Shown here: piece by piece, positions 1-11,838 of the stretch | Layout of the letters: the number at the start of each line of letters is the position of its first letter | Position numbering within the stretch: the first letter of the stretch is position 1 | Source: Coniferiporia sulphurascens | Taxonomy: Eukaryota; Basidiomycota; Agaricomycetes; Hymenochaetales; Hymenochaetaceae | Length of the DNA: 64,000 nucleotides | Assembly (NCBI GenBank): GCA_002794785.1 | Contig: NBBA01000014.1 | Coordinates: 806,001 to 870,000, forward strand | Direction: 5' to 3' | The notes under the pieces: generated by a model | The model's input: the letters and a program-made list of their open reading frames with translations, nothing else | Database searches by the model: none | What the model was told of the DNA's origin: nothing | Translations under genes and position numbers: made by a program

Positions 1-67
1 GTATTGCTAATTTCCCCAGATTATGTCAAGAATGCGATGGTACTAATCAGCTCCTGCTATGCTTTAG

Positions 68-472
68 TTCTGGGGGTCCTCCCTCGGCTCACTCTTCCCC
101 TCGGGCACGCTCATCTCGTACGCCGTGGAGCCCTTCCTCACCTCTCTCTTCACGCATGGGTCCGACAGTGCATACCCGCCCTCGCGTACACAGGGCCTCT
201 TCCCCTTAAACCTCGCGTACGAATGGAGCAATTCTTCGAGCGACAGCTATTTCCTCGATGCCATGAGGCAGAGTGTAGCGACGATTCGGGCGGCCGCCGT
301 CGCGGAGGGACAAAACGTCGCTCATGCCGCGCTGTACGGCAATTATGCTTTAGCCGGGACGGGTATCGATAGGATCTATACGACTAATGTCGACCGCTTG
401 GAGTCGATTAAGGCTCGGTACGATCCGGACAATGTGATGGGGCTAGCGGGTGGGTGGAAATTCCCTGTGTAA
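68..472 (+). CDS. FAD-linked oxidoreductase (BBE family), C-terminal exon, partial
   Basis: This is the 3' end of a gene whose upstream part lies outside the window. The exon opens after a splice acceptor (tgctttag, ending at 67) and encodes 134 residues ending in RYDPDNVMGLAGGWKF and PV before the TAA. The Y/F-D-P-x-N-x-M/F ending followed by G-G-W is the hallmark C-terminal berberine-bridge (BBE) segment of secreted FAD-linked oxidoreductases (FAD_binding_4 plus BBE architecture), which oxidise sugars, phenolics or alkaloid-like substrates with bicovalently bound FAD. The FAD-binding half is not visible, so substrate and signal peptide cannot be judged. Bases 1-67 look intronic. The next gene is convergent, its 3' end lying about 375 bp away. 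Confidence 0.8.
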   Translation, partial: FWGSSLGSLFPSGTLISYAVEPFLTSLFTHGSDSAYPPSRTQGLFPLNLAYEWSNSSSDSYFLDAMRQSVATIRAAAVAEGQNVAHAALYGNYALAGTGIDRIYTTNVDRLESIKARYDPDNVMGLAGGWKFPV

Positions 473-848
473 CCAGCTTCACTGCCCCGTCGCCGTGCAT
501 GGGGGTAGCTATCAAATACATAGTGAATGTCGCCGGTAATACAAAATGGTACTTGTCTGCATTCACGCAACTCGAAAAGGAGGAGCAGAGGATTTACCAC
601 TGACAATCCGCAAATCATAGATCGACGACGCCGATTCACTTGAAGTTGGTCTTCCAAATATATAAGCGCGGCCTACTTCCTCTGAAGCTTGGTAAGTTCT
701 TGGACTTACGGCACAACTGATTCCACATTTATTCAGCTTCACTCGGTAAAAGGAGTTAAGGTTGATCGAATTTGCGGTCTAGCCGATTCGAGTTTACATA
801 CAAATTCTTATTTCAATTCCGCATGCACTGCCAAACTTCGCGAGATCT
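473..848. other. convergent intergenic gap, nothing recognised
   Basis: Short gap between the 3' ends of two convergent genes. Open frames here are short and without coding character; it presumably holds both 3' untranslated regions. Confidence 0.5.
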
Positions 849-2157
849 TCAGTAGAAGGGGCTACCCCATGAAGCAAGTGCAATCTTTCGAGGGCGCGAG
901 GGCTTCACAGCCATCCTAATAGACTTCCCCCTCTTCTCTGCCTGGACACTAGCGTAATACACAAGCCTGTCACGGATTTCCTGCCAATGCATAATCAAAC
1001 CTCGGTACTAAGCATGCCTACGAGCGATACTAGGGCACTTACCAACATCATCGCGTGGTACTCGGCATCCCGCACGACCCGCATGCGTGCTTCAAGCTCC
1101 ATGCAGAGTGCCTCCATGTATGCGGTACTCTTCACCCGGCATGCACGGTCGCCCGCGCCAAATACGAGCGCGCGCAGGGCAGCCAGTGCGGCGCGGGGTG
1201 CGTGCGTGTCCCCACGCACGAGGTCGATGCACGCCTGCAAGTCATGCGCGCGGAGAACGTCCGCCGCAAAGAGCGCACCAGCGAACGCTGCGAGATGTAG
1301 TGCGCGCGCGCCGTAGCGCCGCTCGCGTTCACGCTCGTGCTGGGGGTGTGCGGAGCGCTCGAGGATGCGCCATAGGTCTGACCTCTGAACATATACAGAG
1401 AGACGAAGTAGGTGAGAGATAGAAATTAAAGAGGGTTGATATTACTAATGAGGGTACGAAGCATGCGCACCTTCTTCCACATTCTCTGGAAAGATTGCAT
1501 AGCTATGCTGCGCAATGCTGAGCGCAGTGCCGCAGTGCTAACGCCCTGCGCTGCTCGCATCGCCTGCTCGACGCAGCTCAGGACCGCGGTTGGGTCCCCT
1601 ATGTTCACGCCCTCCGTCGCATGGTATACAAGGTACGCTGCGCGAACCGATGCAGACTCAGTCTCGCATTCAGCAGCGAGAACCGCAGTCCCGAAGACAG
1701 GCGACGATGATGTGACGCTCGCACAGTCACTGGAGCTGTCCCCCGCAGACGATTCAGATGACGCACTTGACGAGAAGTCAGAGCCTGGGGGAGATGGGGC
1801 TCCGACTGAGCGGTGCGAAGCAAGCAAGGGCGAGATGGGCAGCACGAGTTGTGGACGGCACGCCGTGGCGCTGCGAATCTCAAGCATGTCCCGCACGTAG
1901 AAGATCGGAGCATCGTCGTCTGCGTCGTCCCCGCCGGCATCCACGAGCGAGTTCGTCGTCACTGTACCAGGGACGGCCTTCCAGGCGCGCTCCAATTCCG
2001 CGGAGTGCGGTGGAAGAACGTGCGCCTTGCACGTGCAAAAGGGGGATGCGGCAGCCGCCGGCCCGCAAAACAAGGACATCGTGTGCGAGTGTGAATGTGA
2101 GGCTGTCGAGGACTGTTTCGGTTTAAAATTGGCCATGGAGATGGATGTGGGGTCCAT
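849..2157 (-). CDS. unrecognised protein, 392 residues, three exons
   Basis: Model on the minus strand: 2157-1446, 1377-1043 and 980-849; phases close exactly to 393 codons. The introns show gtaata...ggtcag and gtaagt...ttggcag. The N-terminal 150 residues are Ser/Ala/Pro-rich with a His-Ser repeat (HSHSH near residue 21), a Cys cluster (CTCKAH) and an acidic run (GGDDADDDAP) just before a more ordered stretch. A 20-residue Ser-rich acidic linker lies around residues 125-150. The second half is Ala/Arg-rich and predicted helical, with an RERERR run, and the C-terminus is basic (KPSRPRK). I do not recognise a domain and assign no function. Confidence in the gene is good because both introns restore one frame; confidence in the start is lower, as a second Met lies seven codons in. 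Confidence 0.65.
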
Positions 2158-3825
2158 GTTCGCTGCGCAAGTGAGTAATGATGTGTTCGGAGGCGTTCAG
2201 TTGGCGATGGGAGAATGGGGTGTGATGGTGAGTGGTAGACTGAAAGAGATGAACGGCCATCGCACGTCGCAGTGCCCACTTTATTTTGAGTGCATGCGGT
2301 GCTGCTTTGACTGTGGTACAAATTGACTCCTGAAGGGCATATGTGGGCACGCCCCTCCGGTCAGGAGACGATTTGTCTTCCGCCTCGCGTTTTGCTACGT
2401 GTGGGCGCGTGGCTATAGGCTACCCTGCATAAAACCAGATCCACGATCAGGAAAATCCTCTCGACAGTGATTACCGGTTTAACTAGGGTTTGTCGTTGCG
2501 CAGATTTCTACAGCCCAAGATCCAAGCCACATTTGAGGAGCAGGGACGAATCAACCATTGAGGTGCAAAGAGCGGTGAGAGGAGGTGGTGTGAAGGCAGC
2601 TGATGCCCATGCTGTCACAAGACCACCTCATTTCCAGATTCATTCGTCAAAGCCTTCGAGGGTGGGCGGAGGGGGCAAGAGAAGGGAGCAAAGCGCCCCG
2701 GCCGGGAGGCATCGAAGTTCATCTTACACAAGGCCCTGGCGAGGTCCGGGTTTCCAGAAGCTCTTCACATACGAGATCCTCATTTGTTTGTCGGCAAGAC
2801 ACTGATGACCATCTCGACCAGTTTTCGCGACCTTGAGTAGACAGGTCTTAAAAGACCAGACCGAGGTGCCATATCGATGTTTGGTAGTAACTCAGGATGA
2901 GGGAAACCTCTCGTGCAGGCCGCCTCGTGTTCTTGCCGGGCCGAAGCAACGGCGGCAAATCCATAGAGCTTTTACATCACGCGCACTAGTTAATAGTTGT
3001 GAGCGGATATGTTAGGGATGAAGTGCGAATATCAGCTAAAGGGAGCTCGTTAACAATAATGAAAATATCCGGAGACAAAAGGAAGGACACACAGTACGCA
3101 CATATTACCAAGGATGCATGGACTTTCGATAGCCAGAGGCTTTCTTTTTAAAATATATATGCTTTCCGTCGAGTAGTAAAACAATCCGTACAAACCCCCG
3201 GCCCGTACAAACACTAATGCTGAAATAACAGCGAAACTCCCCAAAAGGAAGAAAAAACCCTCCGGGTTGAGCAACATGTTTGATAAATAGTAAATGCAGG
3301 AAGGTTGGTGCATGAGCGCAAGACCATACAGCAAATGTCGAAAACAGAACTGCCACTTTTCTATAGCTATATATAGCTAGCCGCAAAGTGCGAAAAGGAC
3401 GGCCGGACGGAGTCCTCGGCCGAGGGCGGAGAAGAGAAGAGAAATAAAAAGAACAACAGGTACAGTCCATCCGAAATAGATAGCGTGAATTTAAATGGCG
3501 TGTGAGCAAGTCAATAGCGAAGAGCTTCGTGAGCGTGTGAGGGAACATGTAGGGCATTGGCATAAACCATTAACCATCCGTGAGAGCGTGCGTGCGTATA
3601 GACGGGGCCAGTCGTCAATGAGCGTGCAATATGGTGCGGGTGCAAGTAAATGCAAGTGGTAGAACGAAATTATGAGGATCGAGTACGAAGAAGGTAAGGG
3701 CGGAAAGTCGGCGAAGGCGCCATGTCATATCATACTTCCTCTATCAGTCGCGAGCGCGAAGACGGCAATATAGGAAGCCCTGGGGGCCGGCGAGTTGGTA
3801 TCGACCGGCTCGCTTTCCGTTGATT
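2158..3825. other. gene-poor stretch, nothing supportable
   Basis: About 1.7 kb between the 5' end of the 849-2157 gene and the 3' end of the gene at 3826. Several open frames of 60-150 codons occur on both strands (for example 2467-2805 + and 3105-3563 -), but they mutually overlap, are Arg/Ser/Pro-biased, begin without context and join into no longer spliced frame. I see no tRNA, transposon or repeat. Confidence 0.4.
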
Positions 3826-4369
3826 CTAGTTAATAGAAGATGAGTCAGTCCGAAGAGAAGGAGAAACCAAAATGCCACGTACATGCCGGGACATAATGAG
3901 TTTCGCCATAGATAACGGCTTTTGTTGGTCAGGAAAAGGTGACGCTGATGTGTGGAGCAGTATTGTAACAAAGGAGAAAATGAGGCGCCATCGGGACAAA
4001 TTATTAGATGTTGACCGTTGGCTGAATGCAACGGGGACAAAACTCACGCGGCCGAAATAGCAGCCCCGGTCTGCGTACAGACGACCAGTTCGTTGAGGGC
4101 ATGCGCACGAGCTCGTGCCCGCCGACATACCCAACACCCATTGTGTTCTTCTCCTTTTCCCTCTCGGCGCCGACGCCGAACCTGATGGCTTGCGAGAGCG
4201 ACATGCTGTGCGGGCCGTCGAGCTGGAGGTGGACGTGTCGGGGAACCTGAGCGGTATTCGTGGACTGGTTCGCGGAGAATGCAGCGGCGCCGACACGGGC
4301 AAGCGCGAAGACAGTGACGAGAAAGGAGAGGAGCGAGAGCACTGTCGAGACACTGGGTAGTGTGCTCAT
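3826..4369 (-). CDS. small hypothetical protein with N-terminal signal/anchor helix, 146 residues
   Basis: Two-exon minus-strand model, 4369-4048 and 3944-3826, closing to 147 codons. The intron has a strong gtgagt donor and an acatcag acceptor. Residues 9-30 form a hydrophobic helix (VLSLLSFLVTVFALARVGAAA) suited to a signal peptide or single membrane anchor. The rest is polar, with a basic region and the segment SMAKLIMSRH near the C-terminus, a pattern I vaguely associate with short basidiomycete hypothetical proteins. A further intron in the 5' leader is possible (gtacacccc at about 4460 to a ctag acceptor at about 4418). No enzymatic motif is visible. The alternative is that this is not a gene; its support is codon continuity plus one well-formed intron. 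Confidence 0.5.
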
Positions 4370-6038
4370 CGTAGGAATCAATCGCCGCGCACGCCGGGAC
4401 GGATAAGTGTGCGTCCTAGAACGGGGCCGATTGCGGTGGGCGAGGGCCAAGCCGGGGGTGTACCTATGCCACAGGAGTCGTCGCTGTAGGACGATGAGCT
4501 CCTTGTCGTGGTCGTCGTTTGTTGGCGACGGAGACGGTAGGTCGATGGTGGCGGTAACTGCACTGGCTGGGAACGATGGAGCGGGAGTTCGGCGTAACTA
4601 GCTGTGTGACATTGTATACTTCCGAAATAGGTTTTTAGATAAAAGCAATGCGTCACGGATTTCCTTATCGTGGACATCTTCTGCTTACTCAATGATAGTC
4701 GGTTACAATAAACCGTACAGTTGCTTCCTCCGTCACTACCCGCCGTTGCCCCGCGGCCTCTACTACATCACGCCCATGAACGCATTCAAATGACCGGAAA
4801 AGACATGGATACGAAAAGCGAACAAAGGTTAGCCAGCGGCGTGTATTCCCGCCTACAGAATGAATCAATTCAGTCCATTAAATAGTAAGTAACTATAACC
4901 ACTAACACCAGCCCTATTCAAACCTTCACCCCAGTTGCAATATTCTCCGTACATGATGTCACACCGAAGGGCTGTGCGGAGAAAGGGATGGAGAAACCGC
5001 CATAATGTAATCATACGACCTGAATACGGGATAAATCCGGCTCATACCAGGCGACAAGCCGGCCAGAAAAGTTCAGAGATAACGCGCATATCCACGTATG
5101 TATCTCGGTCCGAAGCACCCGCAGCGCCACGGTGGGTACATCGCATACTCAGGCTGTACTGACCGCTGATCGTTTGTCTTACTGTTGCTTCTTCCTAAGT
5201 GCGAAGCTATACGCTCAACTCAGGCCAGTGTAATTTTCTGAATCGCAGATAGTGACATCCCCTCACTGTGTCCACAAATGCTGTATACAGCCCGTCAAAG
5301 GTAAATGTCGCCGTCGACCCAGGCCGATCTGTGGGAATCCTCCTCGGCTGTCGGCGTACGTTCGGCTCGTCAAAGCAGCAAGCTCTTCGTTGTGGTACCT
5401 GAACTTTGTTAAGTTTCCACATTCGGTGTTTGGTGCGGACTCTAAGAATCATACTGCCCGGGTTCTCCATCAGGCTAACTTCATCTCAGTATCAGGCCAT
5501 CAGACACTCATTGTCGTGGAACTGGGGTACAAACTGTGAGGCTTTACGTTTACGGAATCAGGCTCTATATACGCTTGGGAACGGGCTTAAATCCGTCTGT
5601 GTCTTGGTATTCTGGCAGAAGCACCTCACGCAATACATTAATTTGCGTGTATATACCACTGACGACGTAGCCACTACACAGAGAAAAACGATAGATTTCT
5701 ATCTATAAACACCATTGGGTCTGGTGCTGCCTCCGAAAACTTACACAAAATCTCTAGTTCAGTTCCAAAGTCAGGGCCACACTTATGCGCGAAGACTATC
5801 GACGTCGATCACATTACATAGATACTTCCGCATTCGGAATAAGGTTCTAGCACATTCTATTAGTCACGTTTATATATGCACGCGCGTCGCGCACGCATAC
5901 TATTCACCAGCCAGGACCTGTACAGGCTCGCAAGTCGACTGCGTCTCGATTTATTGCTCTTTATCTCCCCTTTCTCTCTCATTACTTTACCGCAAACGCA
6001 TTTCATCAAGCCAGTCTCCTTAACAAACACCGTTAGCA
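4370..6038. other. intergenic stretch upstream of cyclophilin-40
   Basis: About 1.67 kb. No reading frame convinced me. The last 90 bases carry a pyrimidine-rich run (around 5945-5995, tctcccctttctctctc) immediately before the cyclophilin start, the kind of CT-rich leader seen at strongly transcribed fungal genes. The remainder probably holds divergent promoters for the neighbouring genes. Confidence 0.4.
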
Positions 6039-7729
6039 ATGGCCGAAGCTAACAGTGACCGCGCGATCGCGTACTTCGACGTCAGTTACGGCGACGACAA
6101 GCCAATCGGTCGCATCATCTTCTCTCTGTATAGCGACCTTGTCCCAAAGACTGCGGAGAACTTCCGTACGCGTCCACGAGTCTGTAATGAAAGTCTGGTG
6201 TGCTGACAATATCTCTGTGTACTTCATCTGGAATGTGGCGCGTAAACAGGATGCCTGTGCACAGGTGAAAAGGGCGAGGGAAAGTCGGGCAAGCTGCTCT
6301 CCTATCAAGGAAGCAAATTCCATCGCATAATTAAAGGGTACGTGCTCATATTTAAAATAGCATTCATTTAGTGTGTACTTATATTATTTGCAGATTTATG
6401 ATCCAGGGTGGTGATTTCACAGCAGGAAACGGGACCGGTGGCGAATCGATATACGGCGAGAAGTTCGAGGATGAGGCATTCCCCGTGAAACACACCAAGC
6501 CATTCCTTTTGTCGATGGTACGAAACACGCTTTTCTTTAGCATTTATAAGCGCATGTTCATAGTGGGTCCACAGGCAAACGCAGGGCCGAACACGAATGG
6601 CTCCCAATTCTTCATCACCGCCGCACCGACACCACACTTGGATGGGAAGCATGTTGTTTTCGGTGAGGTGATAAAGGGGAAATCAATAGGTGAGTTATGA
6701 TTGATGTCGTACGAGGCCAGTGCGCCGCATTCTTGCTCTGTTTCTGTTGCGAACCGTAGAGATGGGTTTCTGACGCATGTCTCCCCCCTGTAGTACGCCG
6801 CATGGAGCATCATCCAACGACGGAAGGAGATGTCCCAACCGTTCCCTTCACGATAGCCGCATGTGGTGTTCTCTCACCCGACGATCCCTCGCTTACTGAA
6901 GAGGCATCGGCGTTGAGTAACGAAGGTAGGAACTATGAATAAATCCAGGATCATAAATTGCAGGCACTTATGGATTTGTTGATGCCGGCTAATTAGACCC
7001 CTACGAGGACTATCCCGACGATGATGATCGTAACTCTGAAGACCCCGAGGTTGCATTGGAAATTGCGACGAAACTGAAAGCGCTTGGGGATACATACTTT
7101 AAAGAGGGCAAGACCGAAGCTGCTCTTGAAAAATGGCAGAGTGCGTTTCAGATGTTTTGCCCCCTTCGTCGAAACGCCACATTGATGTACTGACTGTTTT
7201 ACTCCGCTTACCTACTTTAGAGGCTATCAGGTATCTTGATGTGCACCCAGTCCTCCCGGAGGATACGTCGGAGGAAACGAAGGGGGTGATCGGAGAGCTC
7301 CTCGTTTCGCTCTTGCTCAACTCCGCGCTTGCAGCACACAAGGCTGGAGGTGCTGACAATGCGCGCACTGCCGTAAGCTTAGCGGGGCGGGCCATCGGCC
7401 GATCCGAGCTTTCCGGTGCAAGAAAAGGTTAGTCGCTTTCCTTTACCTTCATACTTTGTCACTATGTCAAATCGTGCCAACGACCTAATCCAATCTTGTA
7501 CTGACTGTATCTTTTCACCTTCTACTCGCTCACAGCAAAGGCGCTGTACCGCCGCGCTCTGGCGTATATTACTCTGCGGAGGGAGGATGACGCAGAAACG
7601 GACCTTCTCGAAGCCCAATCGCTCGCGCCCGAGGACGAGGCGTGCAGAAAAGAGCTCGCGAGCGTTCGCGCCACTAAGAAGGCGAAGTTGGAGAAGGAGA
7701 AGAAGTCGTTTAGAAAGATGTTTTCTTAA
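6039..7729 (+). CDS. CPR6: cyclophilin-40 type peptidyl-prolyl isomerase with TPR domain
   Basis: Eight exons (6039-6165, 6250-6337, 6394-6517, 6575-6689, 6794-6925, 6997-7140, 7221-7427, 7536-7729) give 376 residues, the usual CYP40 length. The cyclophilin domain fills residues 1-180 and shows YFDV at the start, [19 protein letters not shown], the FF-I/T-A active-site segment ([19 protein letters not shown]) and HVVFGEV. An acidic linker ([11 protein letters not shown]) follows. The TPR half starts at [12 protein letters not shown] and ends with a basic [16 protein letters not shown] tail, the calmodulin/HSP90-type end. The protein isomerises prolyl bonds and acts as an HSP90 co-chaperone in the cytosol. 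All seven introns have GT-AG ends and restore family sequence on both sides, so the model is firm. RPB9 follows on the same strand 251 bp downstream. Confidence 0.95.
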
Positions 7730-7980
7730 ACGGCCGCAGTCTATGGCGCTGCTGCGGAAAAGCGGGTGGCTTTGAACTAAACTAATGCGCGCAGTAAATC
7801 CCTGGGTTTGTTAGATAGCATGAAGAACGTAAATTGGAATAAAACATTTATTACCTCTTTTATAATTACTGGGGGTGATGTGACCCGCGAGGTGCCTTTT
7901 TGGGACGATATGTTTCCCGCTATGTACAGCTTTGTTACTTGCTTCAAGCCACCATCTTACTCACTGCGAAAGGCTGTTCA

Positions 7981-8643
7981 ATGGTGAGTCTGATGCAACA
8001 CGGGGTTCTATGCCAGTGTATTGACGTGTGTTTCAGGCCTCGCTTCACTTCTGCTCGGAATGTAACAATATGTTGTACCCGAAGGCGGACCAACAGCGAC
8101 GGGTCATGGTCTTCGCGTGCCGCATATGCAACTTCGACGAAATCGGGGAAAATAAATGCGTGTATAGGAACGATTTGCTGACGGTGACGAAGTACGTACT
8201 GCACATGTCTGGGTTGGATAAGAACGTGTGATGTTAAGCGTGCGAATGGCAGAGAGCAAGTGGGAGTCATTCAAGACCTTGGTTCTGACCCCACACTGGT
8301 GCGTTCATGCGTTTCTTGCGGCCTTCCTTCTCAGCTGCTCACCAAATTTTCTTGACGTGCAGGCGCACTCCGCTCAGGTTTCTTGCACAAATTGCGGGAG
8401 TAATGAGTGCGTAGATTTTTTTGTTCGTCTTTGCGCCGCTTCGCTGACTGCGGCGGTGTCTCGAATCGCCTCTCCCCCCTCGTGTTCAATTTTGATCCGT
8501 TCGGTCATTCTTCCAGCTCCGTGTTCTTTCAGGACCAGTCTAAACGGCGTGAAACGCGCATGATTTTGTTTTACGTGTGCACGCTGTGCAATCATGCATT
8601 TACCGATCCGAACCTGCAAAATGACGCACCACAAGACGATTAG
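7981..8643 (+). CDS. RPB9: DNA-directed RNA polymerase II subunit RPB9
   Basis: Five exons (7981-7983, 8037-8191, 8253-8298, 8363-8406, 8517-8643) encode 124 residues, matching the family. The first coding exon is the ATG alone, followed by gtgagt. Two zinc ribbons are visible: CSECNNMLYP...CRICNFDE in the N-terminal half and CTNCGSNE...YVCTLCNHAFT in the C-terminal half, each with two CxxC pairs. Between them runs the conserved QVGVIQDLGSDPTL linker. RPB9 contributes to start-site choice, fidelity and TFIIS-stimulated cleavage. Phases close exactly. In the third intron the real junction (AA|gtacgt...ggcag|A) gives K-E-Q-V, whereas reading through meets a stop. Confidence 0.93.
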
Positions 8644-9471
8644 TGTCTTCGGCCCGCATTGTTCTGTATTCTCTTTTTCCGGAGAGAACTACGCCAAAGT
8701 ATTGGATGTCTTCCCCCAGGTTTTTACGCGAGGGTCGCCTGCGCTATCGCTGGCGTAGCCTGATCTCGTGCCAGGTGGACTGTCAGGTAGCCGATCGCTG
8801 TTCGGTGGTTGTTCTCCCAGCCCTGTTGATTTCCATAGGTTTTGATAGTGTATGATTTACCTCCTTTTGCTACATTTGTATGAGATTGTACAGCGTGAAA
8901 CGGCCGGTCTGAAGTGTGTGTTTGCACGTGCACAGAAGCGTGGTATCCTATGTAGCAGCGGATATCGCGTCGTACGCCATCCGGTTTCTCCTTCTGCGAC
9001 TAGAAAGAAAAGAACGGAAACCGATCTTCTTTCGTCGGCCCGTCGCTTCTCGTTTTGAGAATGGAAACTCGTGCGACTGAAATTAGCTACCCGCTAACCA
9101 TCCGAAACTTAAAACGGATTTCGTATGGTATGCATGATGCATCACTCTCTCATGAGGGCGCAGAGTTCTGACTGATCGGCTCTAGATTTATACTTCAGAT
9201 CTATTTCTAAAACGATCCCTTGTTGATGGCTGTGGCTGCTGTGCGGGTACTGTACTTAGACTCCCTGTTGATCTGTTGGTTGGTTAGTCGGAGGACACAA
9301 CGGATCCCACGTCTTGAACTTCCTGCTTCCTTATTCTCTCTGTGCAGTACTTATCAAGACCTTTGATCCTCAACCCAAACCTCTGTTTTGGATACCCTAA
9401 GACTTGAACTGGACGTACGCTTATCTGGAACGCAACCTCGCCAAATGGGCCGGACGCGTGTAACAATTGCA
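8644..9471. other. intergenic region before the G-alpha gene
   Basis: About 830 bp between two same-strand genes. No convincing frame. A pyrimidine-rich run (ttcctgcttccttattctctctgtgc, around 9319-9345) lies in the last 150 bases and may mark the G-alpha leader. Confidence 0.4.
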
Positions 9472-11521
9472 ATGGAGGACGACCCGCTCGCGCGCGCCAT
9501 AGCGCCGCCCGCGGACGAGGAGCCCGACGCACGTGTGGCGCGGGAACGTGAGGAGGCTCTGGCGAAGAAGAGGAGCGACGAGATCGACGGCCGGCTGCGA
9601 GCTGAGCGAGATGCACGCCGCAAGCGGGGCCAACCCGTGAAGGTGCTGCTCCTCGGCCAGAGCGAGAGTGGCAAGTCGACGACGCTCAAAAGTGAGTCTT
9701 GATTTTCGCCCCGTTATTATTACTTTTCCTCGTCCGTGGGATCGTGGTAGTGGGCCTCGTCGTGTTGATAATGAATTTTAGATTTCCAGTTGACATATGC
9801 GCGCAAGGCGTGGTCTGAGGAGCGCGAGGCGTGGCGTGCTGTTATCCAGCTCAACTTCGTGCGCTCCGTGAACACCATAGCGGACGCCGTTGCTCGCGAA
9901 CTCGCTGCTACTGCGGGCGTGGCTGAGGCTGATCTGGAAGCTGATCGGGCGTCTATCCTCACTATGATCACAGCCGAGCACGAGTCTGAGCCCGAGCCTG
10001 AGCGACATGCGCCTGCACCGTCGTTTGCGTTGACTGACGCTCACCGTGATCTGCTTGCGAGGCTGGGTGTCTTGCGCGCAGTGCAGCGCAACCTAGAGCT
10101 TAAGCTTGGCTCAGGAGCGGAAGAAGATGACGGCAATCTCATCAGCAGTGACCAGGCACCAAGTTCGAGCACCCCTGGGGTTGCCAACCCCGTTCTGCCG
10201 CCGGTGCTGTCTCCATCATCGTTTCGGGACATCACCAACGGCCCCGACTCCAGCGCGGGCCCGTCGGTGCAGCCTAGGGCAGGTGGACACCTTCGCTCTC
10301 GAAAGTCGCAGGAGTTCTTCGTTCGCTCAAACGGGTGGAAGAATGCAATGCAGCGGCTGCGGCCGCGCATGTCAATGGGCACGAGGCACAACCGCGAGGC
10401 TAGTGTGGAGGACCGAGATGGTACGGCAATTGCAAGCGTGCGAGGCGCGATGAAGGCGCTTTGGGCGGACCCCGTGGCACGGAATATTGTGAAGACGCGG
10501 CGGGTGAAGCTGCTCGACACGGCAGAGTTGTAAGTCCGATCTCTCGCTTTGTCGCTTTCTTTCTTATTTATGGCCTCTTCCGCTATTAAAGTTTCTTGAA
10601 TGATCTGGATCGCGTTGCCGGAGCGCAGTACACACCTTCGGATGACGATATTATTCGTGCTCGCCTACGGACTGTAGGCGTGCAGGAACATTCTATTATA
10701 CTCGAGGCAGGGCCGGAGCCTGGTCGAGAGTGGATAATATATGATGTTGGCGGATCTCGTTCCTTGGTAAATAATCTTGCATACATACTCTTTTTTTGTT
10801 TACCATTTACTCAATTCTCTCTTCCACCTAGCGCGCCCAATGGCCCGCATACTTTGATGACATGAATGCGATAATTTTCCTTGCCCCAATTAGCTGTTTT
10901 GACGAGCGCCTCTTGGAAGATGCACGCGTGAACCGACTTGATGACTCGCTACAACTCTGGAAATTCGTTTGTTCAAACAAGCTGCTCGCACGCGCAGAAC
11001 TTGTACTTTTTCTCAACAAGTGTGATCTTCTTGACCGCAAACTGAAGAGCGGAGTACGCTTCGCGGACTCCGTGCGAATGTACGGCGACGGCGAGAATGA
11101 CGCGACTGCTGTCCAAAAATGTGCGTGCTTTTCATGCCTTTTTCTGCATTTATTCTGTGTTAATTGCTTGATCTTTCTCCTGCGCCATTTTTCTAATTCT
11201 CACGTATTCCTTAAACTCTTCCGATAACATAGTCTTGAGGACGAAGTTCAGAGAAATCTGCGTTCACTATTCTAAGCAAGCCAGAGGACTTCATATCCAC
11301 TTTACATCCGTCGTAGTAAGTCTATGCAATTGCCTAATTCCCGTTAGAGATTAACGGCTTATCAACCGCGATTAGGATACGAAGGCTACTGCACAGACAC
11401 TTGGGGCAGGTAATGATCTTCCAACCTTTTCTATCTTCTCTTCTATACTCACGATGCCATGCCATTTACAGTTCAAGATGGCATATTACGCACCAACCTC
11501 CATCACCTTGACCTTATTTAA
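9472..11521 (+). CDS. non-canonical heterotrimeric G-protein alpha subunit, 532 residues
   Basis: Seven exons (9472-9691, 9782-10529, 10592-10766, 10832-11120, 11233-11315, 11376-11409, 11472-11521) close to 533 codons. The P-loop is GQSESGKST (about residues 62-70; usual form GAGESGKST). The helical domain is expanded to roughly 250 residues by a Ser/Pro-rich insert. Switch I reads RARLRTVGV (about 344-352). Switch II reads DVGGSR at 374-379 where G-alphas have DVGGQR. The NKxD motif is NKCD (443-446). The usual TCAT loop is replaced by TSVV. The start is MEDDPLA, with no MGxxxS myristoylation signal; an in-frame upstream ATG at 9445 would add MGRTRVTIA, also a poor myristoylation site. Large G-alphas of this type are, from memory, expanded in Agaricomycetes. 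GTP binding looks possible; GTP hydrolysis by the usual mechanism looks impaired. A protein kinase gene follows 317 bp downstream on the same strand. Confidence 0.88.
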
Positions 11522-11838
11522 ATTTGCCACGTTCGCCGATGTACTACTGGAAGCTACGCGTATTCCCCTCTCCTTCGCTGATGATGTCGATCCGATTAAA
11601 CTTATCTGTACAATACTATGTTTAATCTTTAAATGCCTATTTTTTGCTATTTTAAAAAGAAATGTGCCGCACGTGATCTGACAATCAAACCGATTCCATC
11701 AGGCAACCCTGTAGTCCCTCTTGCACAGCGTACGCAGTGTACTTAAGTACACCCACTTCCTCTCATTGCAGCATACCCCTCTTGCTGCTGCCACACCCAC
11801 TTCCATTCACCACCAATGTCTTTCTGAATTTATGCATC

